Part shown: one piece after another, positions 27,712 to 36,527 of the stretch | Position numbering within the stretch: position 1 is the stretch's first letter | How the letters are laid out: every line of letters starts with the position of its first letter | NCBI RefSeq assembly: GCF_014195535.1 | Contig: NZ_JACIBY010000015.1 | Location: 78,425-142,424 of the forward strand | DNA: 64,000 nucleotides | DNA from: Runella defluvii | Lineage (GTDB): Bacteria; Bacteroidota; Bacteroidia; Cytophagales; Spirosomataceae | Direction: 5' to 3' | Program-made: the position numbers and the translations under genes | The notes under the pieces: model-generated | The model's input: the letters and a program-made list of their open reading frames with translations, nothing else | Told to the model about the DNA's origin: nothing | Databases searched by the model: none

Positions 27712-28419
27712 TTAGACGGACTGTGGTTCAAATTGGCCGTTGACAAGGGTGAAAAACTGACTTTGAATGGCTTGTCGCTCGGTGAGGTAATTGTTGTAAT
27801 GAGGATAAAACCGCAACCGCTCGTCGATGGTTTGGTCGTGGACTCCCTGCAAGCCAAGCATCAACTCACAACCTTCGCGCACGGCAAAGTTTCCGCCGTC
27901 TTGGGCTGTGATATAATCAACAAGCTTGTTTTTGATGACGTACTGCTGAAAAAGTGGGTTGCCTTTGTGGCGTATTAAAATTCGCACGCCACACTGCTCG
28001 GCGATGGACAAGTCGAGGGCGTCGTCAAAAAAGAAAGCTACTTCGCTGGCTTTCAGACCTCGGCTGCTCATAAAATGTTCGAGTGCTTCGATTTTATGTT
28101 TTATCCGAAAATAACAGGCATGGTAATGTTCTCGCTGCACAAGCTGAAACGACAACAAATTTCGCTCCCCCGAAATGACCGCCGTGTAAGGCATAGATGC
28201 TTGCGAAAGCCACCAGCCAAAACGCAAGAGGTTGGTTCCCATGGAGTCAACTTCGCTGAAATTGCTGCTGCCTTGTTCGTTTTTGGTGCCGTCGTTAAAG
28301 ACGCCATCCCAGTCAAAAATAAAAGCTTTGACCGACGATAGTTTTTCGGCCAATTCAGAAACTGGCGTAATAAATTCTCCCCCAAGTTGGGTAAAAATAG
28401 CGCTTATGTCAGAAGTCAT
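27712..28419 (-). CDS. HAD-superfamily phosphatase, KdsC-like
   Basis: 235 residues. Resembles 3-deoxy-manno-octulosonate 8-phosphate phosphatase (KdsC), which makes KDO for lipopolysaccharide: HAD motif [13 protein letters not shown] with Asp36 and Asp38, motif II in TAVISGER, motif III Lys in [12 protein letters not shown], and motif [18 protein letters not shown]. About 60 residues longer than typical KdsC, with extra sequence at both ends, so the substrate may differ; a GMP- or sugar-phosphate HAD is possible. Separated from nuoB by 56 bases holding the AACTTTG element. Confidence 0.78.
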   Translation of the reverse strand: MTSDISAIFTQLGGEFITPVSELAEKLSSVKAFIFDWDGVFNDGTKNEQGSSNFSEVDSMGTNLLRFGWWLSQASMPYTAVISGERNLLSFQLVQREHYHACYFRIKHKIEALEHFMSSRGLKASEVAFFFDDALDLSIAEQCGVRILIRHKGNPLFQQYVIKNKLVDYITAQDGGNFAVREGCELMLGLQGVHDQTIDERLRFYPHYNNYLTERQAIQSQFFTLVNGQFEPQSV

Positions 28420-28533
28420 AAATAAAAAAATACTACAAAAACTTTGTATAACAATATTTTGAGTCGGTGGTTGTATCTGTAATAAAAACAGAAGAACTTG
28501 CGTTCGTTATTCAAACTAAAATCCAAACTCGAA

Positions 28534-28974
28534 ATGAAACAAGTAAAAGTAGTGCTTTTCATGACATTTTTGTCGCTTCAACTCTTCGCGCAAGGAAATC
28601 CAGATGCTTGTTTAGGGACGTGGTTGACGGGCTCTAAAAAAGGACACGTCCAAATCTATAAACAAGGTGACAAGTATTTTGGTAAAATTATTTGGCTCAA
28701 AGAACCCAACGATGAAGCTACAGGCAAACCCAAATTGGATAAAAATAACCCAGACGCACAAAAAAAATCGCGCCCTATCTTGGGCATGGTTAATTTGAAC
28801 AACTTTGCTTACGATGGCAACAACGTGTGGGAGGGTGGTAAAATCTATGACCCTGAAAACGGAAAAGAGTACAGTTGTAAAATGAAATTGGTGAGCGCTA
28901 ATCAGCTCGACGTAAGAGGGTTTATTGGCGTGTCGCTCATCGGACGTACCGATAATTGGACAAGAGTTAAATAA
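28534..28974 (+). CDS. Exported DUF2147 protein
   Basis: 146 residues from the ATG at 28534 (MKQVKVVLFMTFLSLQLFAQG, a signal peptide); an in-frame upstream start would precede the signal peptide with charged residues. The mature domain is DUF2147: CLGTWLTGSKKGHVQIYKQGDKYFGKIIWLKEPNDE, ILGMVNLNNFAYDGNNVWEGGKIYDPENGKEYSCKM and VRGFIGVSLIGRTDNWTRV. A small beta-barrel (lipocalin-like) exported protein, function unknown. It is followed after 60 bases by the sirohaem gene. Confidence 0.9.
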   Translation: MKQVKVVLFMTFLSLQLFAQGNPDACLGTWLTGSKKGHVQIYKQGDKYFGKIIWLKEPNDEATGKPKLDKNNPDAQKKSRPILGMVNLNNFAYDGNNVWEGGKIYDPENGKEYSCKMKLVSANQLDVRGFIGVSLIGRTDNWTRVK

Positions 28975-29034
28975 CGAATGAACAATATCAAAGGGAAAGG
29001 TTGTTGCAGAAGAGCAACCTAAAACAACAAACTC

Positions 29035-29601
29035 GTGAATACGCTTTTTCCTGTTTTCTTGAAACTTGAACAACTTCACGTACTCATCGTAGGTGGTGGG
29101 TACGTGGGGTTGGAAAAACTAACGGCCGTGTTGGCCAATTCTCCCCAAACGCAAGTAACGCTCATTGCGCCCGAAATCCGCGAAGAAATTAACGAATTGG
29201 CGGCTTCGCACCCTAGCGTTGAATTGATTTATGACCGTTACGAACCACATTTTCTAGAAGGTCGCGATATTGTAATTGTTGGTACCAACGACAAAGCGGT
29301 CAATCACCAAGTACAACAAGACTGCAAAGCCCGTAAAATTTTGGTCAACGTGGCCGATACACCCGAGTTGTGTGATTTTTATTTGAGTTCGGTCGTGAAA
29401 AAAGGGGATTTAAAGATTGCGATTTCGACCAACGGGAAGTCGCCGACCTTCGCCAAGCGTTTTCGAGAGGTGTTAGAAGAGATTTTGCCCGATTCGCTGC
29501 AAGCAACGTTGGATAACTTGCAACAAATTAGAAACAAACTCAAAGGAGATTTTCAGGATAAGCTCGAAAAACTCAATGAAATCACCAACGTGATGAAATA
29601 A
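29035..29601 (+). CDS. Precorrin-2 dehydrogenase / sirohydrochlorin ferrochelatase (Met8-like)
   Basis: 188 residues. NAD-dependent oxidation of precorrin-2 and probably iron insertion to give sirohaem for sulfite or nitrite reductase. Rossmann motif LIVGGGYVGLEKL near the N-terminus, VNVADTPELCDFYLSSVVKKGDLKIAISTNGKSPTFAKRFRE core, and helical C-terminus. It corresponds to the CysG N-terminal half without the methyltransferase domain. The start is a GTG at 29035: an in-frame TAA lies five codons upstream and no ATG fits. No other sirohaem or sulfate-reduction gene is in the window. Confidence 0.92.
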   Translation: MNTLFPVFLKLEQLHVLIVGGGYVGLEKLTAVLANSPQTQVTLIAPEIREEINELAASHPSVELIYDRYEPHFLEGRDIVIVGTNDKAVNHQVQQDCKARKILVNVADTPELCDFYLSSVVKKGDLKIAISTNGKSPTFAKRFREVLEEILPDSLQATLDNLQQIRNKLKGDFQDKLEKLNEITNVMK

Positions 29602-29604
29602 TGT

Positions 29605-29928
29605 TTAAAACAGATTTAGCGAAAAAGCCTTGTCTTTGAAAACAAAGAAATAAAGCAGGCCAAACAAGATGAGGTAGCTGATAATGAGCCACTTCTTCTT
29701 TTGTTCAAATTCCTCGTGGTGGTGGTAGTAGTCGTAATACATGGACGCGGAGAGGCCAAAAATCATGAAAAACCCACACATAACGGCGCAGTGGATGCGG
29801 TACGCCACAAATTCGTGGAGAAAACTTGCTCCCAACAATATGTAAAGAAGCCACAAACCAAAGCCTGTACGGTACAAATAGACGCTCAAACGGCGGTCGT
29901 TTTTGATGTCAAAAAGTTTATCTAACAT
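29605..29928 (-). CDS. Small membrane protein, function unknown
   Basis: 107 residues with three likely membrane helices (LYRTGFGLWLLYILLGASFLH, IHCAVMCGFFMIFGLSASMYY, KKWLIISYLILFGLLYFFVF) and a His-rich loop YYDYYHHHEEFEQKKK between the second and third. Codon use and the divergent ATG at 29928 next to the GT9 gene support a real gene. No family recognised. It ends three bases after the convergent sirohaem gene. Confidence 0.7.
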   Translation of the reverse strand: MLDKLFDIKNDRRLSVYLYRTGFGLWLLYILLGASFLHEFVAYRIHCAVMCGFFMIFGLSASMYYDYYHHHEEFEQKKKWLIISYLILFGLLYFFVFKDKAFSLNLF

Positions 29929-30004
29929 AATTCGGAAGGCTGTTTTTTAGTAAAATTAGTTAGTTTTGTAGTAAAAGTCAAGTTTCTACGAACCCTATAC
30001 GTTC

Positions 30005-30991
30005 ATGCCATTAAAAGTTTTGGTGATTCGGTTTTCTTCCATTGGTGACATTGTGCTGACGACGCCCGTGGTACGATGCCTCAAAACGCAACGTCCTGAT
30101 ATTGAACTCCATTACGTGACCAAGGCTTCGTATCGGTTTTTGATTGCCGACAATCCCTACATTGACAAAATTCACGTGTTAGAAGAAAGCCTTTGGGGGC
30201 TTATCGGGAAGCTACGGCAAGAGAAGTTTGATGTGGTCATCGACTTGCACAATAACCTCCGTACCCTCCAATTAAAAACGGCGTTGGGAGTCGAATCGTA
30301 TAGTTTTAATAAGTTAAACTGGGAAAAATGGCTGTTTGTCAACCTCAAGGTGAAGGCCATGCCCAATGTCCACATCGTAGATCGGTACCTTGATGCCGTC
30401 CGAAAGTTGGGGGTTGTCAACGATGACCGAGGGCTCGATTATTTTATTCCTTACAAAGACATCATTGAACCCGATTGGCTGCCCCTCACGCACCAACATG
30501 GCTACGTCGCCTATGCCATCGGCGGGCAACACGAAACCAAAAAACTACCGTTGGAACGGATGATTGAGCTTTGTCAAAAAATTAATTATCCGATTGTGTT
30601 ATTGGGGGGAAAAGAAGATGCCGAAAATGGAGAAGCGATTGAGCGGGCCTTGGGAAAAGAACGGGTGTATAATGCGTGCGGCAAATGCAATTTCAACCAG
30701 TCGGCGTCGCTGGTGCAGCAATCGAAATTGGTTTTTAGTCACGATACGGGCCTGATGCACGTGGCGGCGGCTTTCAAGAAAAAAGTGTATTCGATTTGGG
30801 GAAATACCGTGCCCGAGTTTGGGATGTATCCTTACCAAACCAACTTTGTCATTCTGGAAAACCGCCAACTAGATTGTCGTCCGTGTTCTAAAATTGGCAA
30901 TAAACGTTGCCCCAAAGGACATTTTAAGTGCATGAACGAGCTTTCGCTTCAGTTTGAAATCAAAGAGCTTAAACCACAGCAGCGGCCATAA
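30005..30991 (+). CDS. Glycosyltransferase family 9 (heptosyltransferase-like)
   Basis: 328 residues of the ADP-heptose:LPS heptosyltransferase family (GT9), which adds heptose to the LPS inner core at the cytoplasmic membrane. N-terminal Rossmann half starts KVLVIRFSSIGDIVLTTPVVRCLK; the C-terminal half has PIVLLGGKEDAENGEAI and the donor-binding segment LVFSHDTGLMHVAAAFKKKVYSIWG. The C-terminus is Cys-rich (DCRPCSKIGNKRCPKGHFKC), often seen in Bacteroidota members. ATG at 30005. A TAGTTTTG box at 29961-29968 matches the -7 consensus. Its last 23 bases overlap the 3' end of the opposite-strand fRMsr gene. Confidence 0.9.
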   Translation: MPLKVLVIRFSSIGDIVLTTPVVRCLKTQRPDIELHYVTKASYRFLIADNPYIDKIHVLEESLWGLIGKLRQEKFDVVIDLHNNLRTLQLKTALGVESYSFNKLNWEKWLFVNLKVKAMPNVHIVDRYLDAVRKLGVVNDDRGLDYFIPYKDIIEPDWLPLTHQHGYVAYAIGGQHETKKLPLERMIELCQKINYPIVLLGGKEDAENGEAIERALGKERVYNACGKCNFNQSASLVQQSKLVFSHDTGLMHVAAAFKKKVYSIWGNTVPEFGMYPYQTNFVILENRQLDCRPCSKIGNKRCPKGHFKCMNELSLQFEIKELKPQQRP

Positions 30992-31469
30992 GGTGGCCAA
31001 TCAGCGCGGTGATTTTCTCCAAGCCTTCGGCGTCCACTTCTGAAAAATCATTGAGCTGGTCGCTGTCAACATCAAGCACCATTGCTACTTCGCCGTTGGC
31101 ATCAAAAACGGGTAAAACAATTTCAGATTTTGAGGCCGAACTGCACGCAATGTGCCCAGGAAACTCTTCTACGTTGGGTACAATGATGGTTTCGCGGCGG
31201 GTATAACAAGCACCACACACGCCCCGATGATACTGGATGCGGGTGCAAGCAATGGGGCCTTGGAAAGGGCCAAGTACCAGTTGCCCGTTTTTAGAGAGAT
31301 AAAAACCTACCCAAAAAAATTGAAATGCTTCTTTGAGGGCTGCCGTAATATTGGCAAGGTTGGCAATGAGGTCGGTTTCTCCTTCCACAAGGGCTTCGAT
31401 TTGTGGATAAAGGTGCTCATAAATAAGAGCGCGGTCGGTTGTTTGCGGAAGATGAAGTGTTTCGGCCAT
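30969..31469 (-). CDS. Free methionine-(R)-sulfoxide reductase, GAF domain
   Basis: 166 residues, a single GAF domain. Reduces free Met-R-sulfoxide using a cysteine relay (E. coli YebR/MsrC type). The catalytic cysteines are present: Cys75 (IACTRIQ), Cys85 and Cys88 (GVCGACY) and Cys109 (GHIACSSASKSEIVLPVF), so enzyme function is likely rather than only ligand sensing. Cytosolic oxidative-stress repair. The 3' end overlaps the GT9 gene tail-to-tail, and the promoter region is shared divergently with the MMPL operon. Confidence 0.93.
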   Translation of the reverse strand: MAETLHLPQTTDRALIYEHLYPQIEALVEGETDLIANLANITAALKEAFQFFWVGFYLSKNGQLVLGPFQGPIACTRIQYHRGVCGACYTRRETIIVPNVEEFPGHIACSSASKSEIVLPVFDANGEVAMVLDVDSDQLNDFSEVDAEGLEKITALIGHLMAAAVV

Positions 31470-31491
31470 CCGTTGATATTCTTTACATTTG
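31460..31491 (+). promoter_or_regulatory. Candidate promoter of the MMPL operon
   Basis: TTTC (31460-31463), a 20-base spacer and TACATTTG (31484-31491): an exact TAnnTTTG box with a one-mismatch -33 box, placed 35 bases before the GTG start at 31527. The -33 box overlaps the start of the divergent fRMsr gene. Confidence 0.5.
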
Positions 31492-31526
31492 TGGTTGTTC
31501 GACGTTTACTTTAACCCCCTATTGAC

Positions 31527-33863
31527 GTGTTTTGGCAAGCCACCTCCCAATTTATTCTAAAGAATCGTACGGTACTACTGGGTTTGGTGGTGCTGCTGAC
31601 AGGTTTTATGGGGTTTCAAGCCTCCAAAGTTCGACTTTCTTACGAATTGGCCAAAATTTTACCCGCTTCAGATACAAATTTTCAGCTTTACGAGGCATTC
31701 AAAGCAAGGTACGGTGAAGATGGAAATGTGCTTGTGATGGGCGTAGCAACCGACCAAATGTTTCAGCGGGAAGTATTTAGCGATTGGTACGAACTCAATC
31801 AAGCAATCAAAAAAATTGAAGGGGTGAAGGAGGTAGTTTCTAACGCCAGTTTGAGGGAAATTGTGCGCAACGATAGCCTGAAACGCTTTGATTTTGTCCC
31901 TATTGTCGTTCAAAAACCCCGTTTACAGTCGGAAGTTGACTCGATACGGCTCAAAATCAACCGACTACCTTTTTACCAAGGCTTTATTGTCAGCGAAGAC
32001 GGCAAGGCGCATTTGATGGCCGTAACCCTCGACCAGCACAAACTCAATGATGAAAGTCGAGGAGAATTGTTGGAGGCGATTTTAAAAGCAACGGCTGCCT
32101 TTGAGCAAAAGCACTCCTTAAAAGTGCATTTGTCGGGGTTGCCTTACATCCGTACCGAATTTTCGGCCAAAGTAAGCCGTGAAGTCGTCATGTTTACCAT
32201 TTTAGCTGTGCTGGTAACGGGCTTGATTTTGATGTTTTTCTTTCGGTCGTGGTGGGTGATGCTGATTTCTTTGGGAGTGGTGCTGATGGGGGTTGTGTGT
32301 AGCGTAGGCTACATGGTGTTGTTTGGGTACGAAATTTCGCTGTTGACAGGGCTGATTCCTTCGCTCATGGTGGTGATTGGGGTGCCTAATTCCATTTTTT
32401 TGACCAACAAATACCACGAAGAGTTTGGCAAAACCAAAGACAAGCCGCAAGCTTTGGCAACGGCGGCGGAGAAAATTGGAGAAACCACCTTTTGGGCCAA
32501 CATGACCACCTCCATTGGGTTTGGAGTATTCTATTTGACGGGTAGTAAGTTGTTGGTGGAATTTGGATTGATAGCGTCTTTGAGCGTGATGACAATGTAC
32601 GTGATTTGTTTGGTATTAATCACCATTTTGTACAGCTATCTTCCTGCTCCCAACGCCAAGCACCTTGCGCGTTTGGAAGGAAAATTTATCAGCCGTTTTC
32701 TTCAACAAGTCAATGATTTGGTAAAACACCGCCGTCGGTTCATTTACTTGACAGTGGGGGTTTTGGTGTTAGTGTCGGCGTATGGGCTAAGTCGAATCAC
32801 CGCCATCGGCTTCATTGTGGATGACTTACCCAAGAATGACCCTATTTTGACTGATTTACAATTTTTTGAACGCCATTTTCACGGAGTCATGCCTTTTGAA
32901 GTAAGCATTGACACGGGGCGGCCTGGGAGGGTATTTGCGCCGCAGACGTTGACCAAAATACGGCAGATGCAAAAAGAATTTGCGACGCACCCTGAGTTTA
33001 CCAAGCCGCTGTCGTTGGTCGAAGCCATCAAGTTTATTTATCAAGCCTATCGTGGCGGAGACCCCAAGTATTTTGTGCTTCCAGGGGCGTTGGAGTTGAA
33101 CAAGCTGGCTGAATACACGGGGGCGGCCAAAGGGACGGAAGCTAATTTTGGAAGTTTTATTGATACGACGCGCCGTTATACGCGGGTGAGTTTTCAGGTA
33201 GCCGATATTGGTACCAAACGCATTGATGCCTTGTACGACCTGCTTCAACCCAGCATTGACAGCATTTTTAACATCAACCCCGAGACAGGGACGTGGGTTG
33301 ACAAAGAAGACCGATACGAAGCAAAAATTACGGGCAACAGTGTCGTGTTTACCAAAGGCAATGATTATTTGCTCCAAAACCTCATCGAAAGTACGCTATT
33401 GGCCATTGGGTTGATTTCGGTACTGATGGTGGTTTTGTTTGGAAATTGGCGAATGATTTTGATTGCCATCATTCCTAGCTTGGTTCCGTTGGTGATTACG
33501 GCGGGCATTATGGGTTTTGCAGGAATTCACCTTAAACCCTCAACAACGCTTATTTTTAGCATTGCTTTTGGGCTTTCGTCCGATGGAACGATTTATTTTT
33601 TGACCAAATACAAAGACGAATTTCGTAACAAAGGCCGAACCGTTGCTGAGGCCGTTTCTCAAACAATTCAGTTTACGGGAATCAGTATGTTTTACACGGC
33701 TATTATACTCTTCGTAGGATTTGCTATTTTTACAGCTTCGACGTTTAAAGGCACAGTGGCGCTGGGAATTTTGGTTTCTATTACCTTGTTAATGGGAATG
33801 TTGTCCAATTTAATCCTTCTTCCTGCGTTTTTGTTGTGGATAAATAAAAAACTAGAACAATGA
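31527..33863 (+). CDS. MMPL/RND-family membrane transporter
   Basis: 778 residues of the MMPL branch of the RND superfamily, a proton-driven exporter of hydrophobic or lipid-like molecules. Two repeats, each with a TM helix, a large periplasmic domain and five TM helices: TM1 about 12-30, periplasmic about 31-220, TM2-6 about 222-370 (SLLTGLIPSLMVVIGVPNSIFLTNKYHEE), TM7 about 410-430, periplasmic to about 640, TM8-12 to the end (SSDGTIYFLTKYKDEF, GISMFYTAIILFVGFAIF). Starts at GTG 31527; an in-frame TAA lies five codons upstream. The stop overlaps the DUF4834 start (ATGA). Confidence 0.92.
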   Translation: MFWQATSQFILKNRTVLLGLVVLLTGFMGFQASKVRLSYELAKILPASDTNFQLYEAFKARYGEDGNVLVMGVATDQMFQREVFSDWYELNQAIKKIEGVKEVVSNASLREIVRNDSLKRFDFVPIVVQKPRLQSEVDSIRLKINRLPFYQGFIVSEDGKAHLMAVTLDQHKLNDESRGELLEAILKATAAFEQKHSLKVHLSGLPYIRTEFSAKVSREVVMFTILAVLVTGLILMFFFRSWWVMLISLGVVLMGVVCSVGYMVLFGYEISLLTGLIPSLMVVIGVPNSIFLTNKYHEEFGKTKDKPQALATAAEKIGETTFWANMTTSIGFGVFYLTGSKLLVEFGLIASLSVMTMYVICLVLITILYSYLPAPNAKHLARLEGKFISRFLQQVNDLVKHRRRFIYLTVGVLVLVSAYGLSRITAIGFIVDDLPKNDPILTDLQFFERHFHGVMPFEVSIDTGRPGRVFAPQTLTKIRQMQKEFATHPEFTKPLSLVEAIKFIYQAYRGGDPKYFVLPGALELNKLAEYTGAAKGTEANFGSFIDTTRRYTRVSFQVADIGTKRIDALYDLLQPSIDSIFNINPETGTWVDKEDRYEAKITGNSVVFTKGNDYLLQNLIESTLLAIGLISVLMVVLFGNWRMILIAIIPSLVPLVITAGIMGFAGIHLKPSTTLIFSIAFGLSSDGTIYFLTKYKDEFRNKGRTVAEAVSQTIQFTGISMFYTAIILFVGFAIFTASTFKGTVALGILVSITLLMGMLSNLILLPAFLLWINKKLEQ

Positions 33864-34102
33864 AAATACTTTTTAATATCATACTCATCTTCATTATGTT
33901 GGTGGCTTTTGTCCCTGCGTTCCGCCGCTTTTTGTTTTGGCTGTTGGTGGGGCGTCAGTTGGTCAAAGAACAACGTAAAAATACCCCAGCGGCCCAACAA
34001 CGCCGAGAGGGAGAGATTAGGGTAGAGAAAAAACCTTCCAATTCAGGAACGTCGCGTTTTGAAGGTGGAGAATACGTGGATTACGAGGAAGTGAAAGACT
34101 AA
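33860..34102 (+). CDS. DUF4834 small membrane protein
   Basis: 80 residues. One N-terminal membrane helix (ILFNIILIFIMLVAFVPAF, followed by RRFLFWLLVGRQLVKEQ), then a basic, disordered tail with FEGGEYVDYEEVKD at the C-terminus, matching the small DUF4834 family of Bacteroidota. Starts within the stop of the MMPL gene (four-base overlap) and ends 15 bases before the BatA-like gene, so the three form one operon. Function unknown. Confidence 0.82.
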   Translation: MKILFNIILIFIMLVAFVPAFRRFLFWLLVGRQLVKEQRKNTPAAQQRREGEIRVEKKPSNSGTSRFEGGEYVDYEEVKD

Positions 34103-34117
34103 CCCTTTGGATGTATT

Positions 34118-35146
34118 ATGTGGGACTGGCTTTCTTTGGAGTGGTTTACGTTGGCAAAACTACGCGCATTTTCGTGGACACATCCGTACTATTTGTACGG
34201 TATTTTGGCCATTCCCGTGGCATTTTGGCTACGAAATGTGTTTCATGCCGGGGCGGTTCAGCGGCTAGGAATCACATTTGTCGATAAAGATGCGCCTAGA
34301 AGCTGGTCGGTGGCGCTGCGGTATTTATTTCCTTTGACGGGTTTTCTTGCCCTAAGTTGTTTGCTGATAGCACTTGCGCGCCCACAACTCATCAACACCT
34401 TGACCGAACGAGATGCCGAAGTGATAGACATCATGTTGGCTTTGGATATTTCGGATTCGATGTTAGAAAAAGACTTGCCCCCCAACCGCTTGGCATCGGC
34501 CAAAAGCGTTGCCAAATCGTTTATTGGCGGTCGTTTACAAGACCGAGTGGGGTTGGTGGTGTTTGCGGGAGAAGCCTTTACGCTTTGTCCCCTTACCAAT
34601 GATTACGAACTGATTTATGGGTTTTTGGAGGAAGTAGATCACCGCATGATTACGGTGGCTGGAACGGCCGTGGGGAGTGCTTTGGCGGTTTGTATCAACC
34701 GATTGCGGGAAAGCCTGGCGAAGTCAAAAGTGGTTATTTTATTGAGTGACGGAGAAAATACCGCAGGGAATCTTGACCCAACTACCGCCGCGCAACTTGC
34801 CAAAGCCTTTGGCATACGGGTTTATACCATTGCCGTTGGTAAACCATTTATTAGCAGGGCAGTACGCGATTCTGTAGGAACAAAGCTGGTGCATTCGGTA
34901 GCCGACGAGGCCATGCTCAAAACCATTTCTTCCACCACCAATGGCCATTTCTATCGAGCTACCGACAATACCACGCTTGCACAAGTGTTTCGCCAAATTG
35001 ACCGATTGGAACGGGTCAATGTCAAAAATCGACGTTACCAAGAAGTCAAAGATTATTACCGCATTTACCTCAATTGGGCGATTACCTTCTTCTTAGGCTT
35101 ACTGCTGCTCAAGGCCACTTTTGTCGCCAACGTCTTGGAAGATTAA
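34118..35146 (+). CDS. VWA-domain membrane protein, BatA-like
   Basis: 342 residues. TM about 22-40 and 68-86, then a von Willebrand factor A domain about 100-290 with a complete MIDAS motif Asp110-x-Ser112-x-Ser114 (LALDISDSMLEKD), a Thr in TLCPLTND and an Asp in LLSDGENTAG, and a C-terminal TM (WAITFFLGLLLLKATFV). This is the BatA layout known from Bacteroidota aerotolerance (bat) operons, where BatA-E act in the envelope; here it follows MMPL and DUF4834 instead of a MoxR/DUF58 set. Its stop codon overlaps the stop of the convergent peptidase gene (TTAA, 35143-35146). Confidence 0.88.
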   Translation: MWDWLSLEWFTLAKLRAFSWTHPYYLYGILAIPVAFWLRNVFHAGAVQRLGITFVDKDAPRSWSVALRYLFPLTGFLALSCLLIALARPQLINTLTERDAEVIDIMLALDISDSMLEKDLPPNRLASAKSVAKSFIGGRLQDRVGLVVFAGEAFTLCPLTNDYELIYGFLEEVDHRMITVAGTAVGSALAVCINRLRESLAKSKVVILLSDGENTAGNLDPTTAAQLAKAFGIRVYTIAVGKPFISRAVRDSVGTKLVHSVADEAMLKTISSTTNGHFYRATDNTTLAQVFRQIDRLERVNVKNRRYQEVKDYYRIYLNWAITFFLGLLLLKATFVANVLED

Positions 35147-36336
35147 TTGTTTACCACTGCGGTCGCTACCTGAGTTTTGCTTGCCCTGGCAATGGGGTCA
35201 GGTACTCCGTCGGGGTCATTGGAAGCGGTTCCTGAGGTTGGAATATTTATCCCCTTAATTAAAAGTAAACCTGCCACGTGTGGTGCCGCCATGGAAGTGC
35301 CAGAGAGAATGGCATAACGGCCATTGGAATAGGTGGAAAGGATACGAACCCCGTAAGCGGCGACATCCACCGCGTCGTTGCCATAATTGGAAAAGCTCGC
35401 AAAACGTCCCGTACTATCTACCGCTGACACCGTGAAAATATTGCTGTGATTAAGTCTCGCGGGTGAGAAACCACTGGCAAGCTTGGCGTCGTTTCCTGCG
35501 GCAATGGAAAACAAAATTCCCAAATTTGCGGCAGTTTGCACCTCGCGGTCGAGGGTAGTTGAAATACCTTCTAATCCCAAACTCATATTGACGACATCGC
35601 CCGCTTTGCCATTTTGGCGGATGTAAGAAAGCGCCGAAATCACGCTCGACAGTCGCCCTTCGCCCAACTGATCTAGTACTTTGAGTGCCACTATTTTGGC
35701 GCCTGACGCAACGCCCATTACCCCCAAAGTGTTGTTTTTTGCCCCAATGATACCCGCTACGTGGGTGCCGTGCCCGTTGTTGTCTTCGGCAGTAGTGATG
35801 CCACTGATGAACGATTGACTGCGTTGGGTGTCGATGTTGAGGTCAGGATGGTCGAGGTCAACCCCCGTATCAATGACCCAGACCGTTTTGTCTTGGAAGT
35901 TTTCTCCGTTGCCATACCCTGTTTTTCTGACGTTCCAAGTAACTGAGGTCGAACTTACTACTTCTAAACACGAACATAAACCAACTTTTCGGTCGGGTTC
36001 AATGAGTTCAATGCTGGGGTCAGTTTGGAGGGAATGAAGTTCTGTTGGGGTGAGGCTGGCAAAAAAGCCTTCGCGGTGTCCTTTGAAGGTAGTACGAATC
36101 GCTTTTGAGGAAAGGTTGTATTTCTGCCGCAGTTGGTCAGAAACGAGGGCTATTCGGGCAGTAGTGCTGGATGTGCTGGAAACCTCTTTGAGCGTAATAA
36201 TGTATTCACCCTCAATAATGTCGCCGCTGGTGGCGGAAGCAGTCACTAAACAATCAGCCGCAGGGGTCGTTGATGTAATTTCACGCTGACAGCTTGCAAG
36301 CCCTACCAAAGTCAGGAGTACGAATACTTTTTTCAT
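35143..36336 (-). CDS. S8-family (subtilisin-like) serine protease, lipoprotein
   Basis: 397 residues. Lipoprotein signal MKKVFVLLTLVGLASC with Cys16 in the lipobox; an inhibitor-I9-like propeptide about 43-115 (GEYIITLKEVSS ... TELHSLQTDPSIELIEPD); catalytic domain about 135-380 with Asp156 (VIDTGVDLDHPDL), His192 (NGHGTHVAGIIGA) and Ser348 (LSGTSMAAPHVAG). The fold resembles proteinase K. Probably autoprocessed on the cell surface or periplasmic face. Single gene, start ATG at 36336; about 190 bases upstream lies the terminator of the OmpH-like gene. Confidence 0.94.
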   Translation of the reverse strand: MKKVFVLLTLVGLASCQREITSTTPAADCLVTASATSGDIIEGEYIITLKEVSSTSSTTARIALVSDQLRQKYNLSSKAIRTTFKGHREGFFASLTPTELHSLQTDPSIELIEPDRKVGLCSCLEVVSSTSVTWNVRKTGYGNGENFQDKTVWVIDTGVDLDHPDLNIDTQRSQSFISGITTAEDNNGHGTHVAGIIGAKNNTLGVMGVASGAKIVALKVLDQLGEGRLSSVISALSYIRQNGKAGDVVNMSLGLEGISTTLDREVQTAANLGILFSIAAGNDAKLASGFSPARLNHSNIFTVSAVDSTGRFASFSNYGNDAVDVAAYGVRILSTYSNGRYAILSGTSMAAPHVAGLLLIKGINIPTSGTASNDPDGVPDPIARASKTQVATAVVNN

Positions 36337-36471
36337 TCTGTGTTAAGACGGGTTGGTTAAGAAAAAAGTAAACGTGAAGGGTCATAAAGAAGCGCTACGA
36401 AGGGGTGAACGAAGATTGGTAAGTTGTTTGGAAAGTAACGCGGTTGTCCCTCAAAAATTGTTGTGTAAACA

Positions 36472-36511
36472 AAAAGCGGCAGCACTTCGATGGAGAAATG
36501 CTGCCGCTTTT
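36472..36511 (-). terminator. Terminator of the OmpH-like gene
   Basis: 13-bp perfect stem (36472-36484 with 36499-36511, AAAAGCGGCAGCA type) with a 14-base loop and a T-run on the minus strand, 16 bases after the stop codon at 36528. A/T runs on both sides could make it work in both directions. Confidence 0.85.
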
Positions 36512-36527
36512 AACGCCTAAGACGTGC

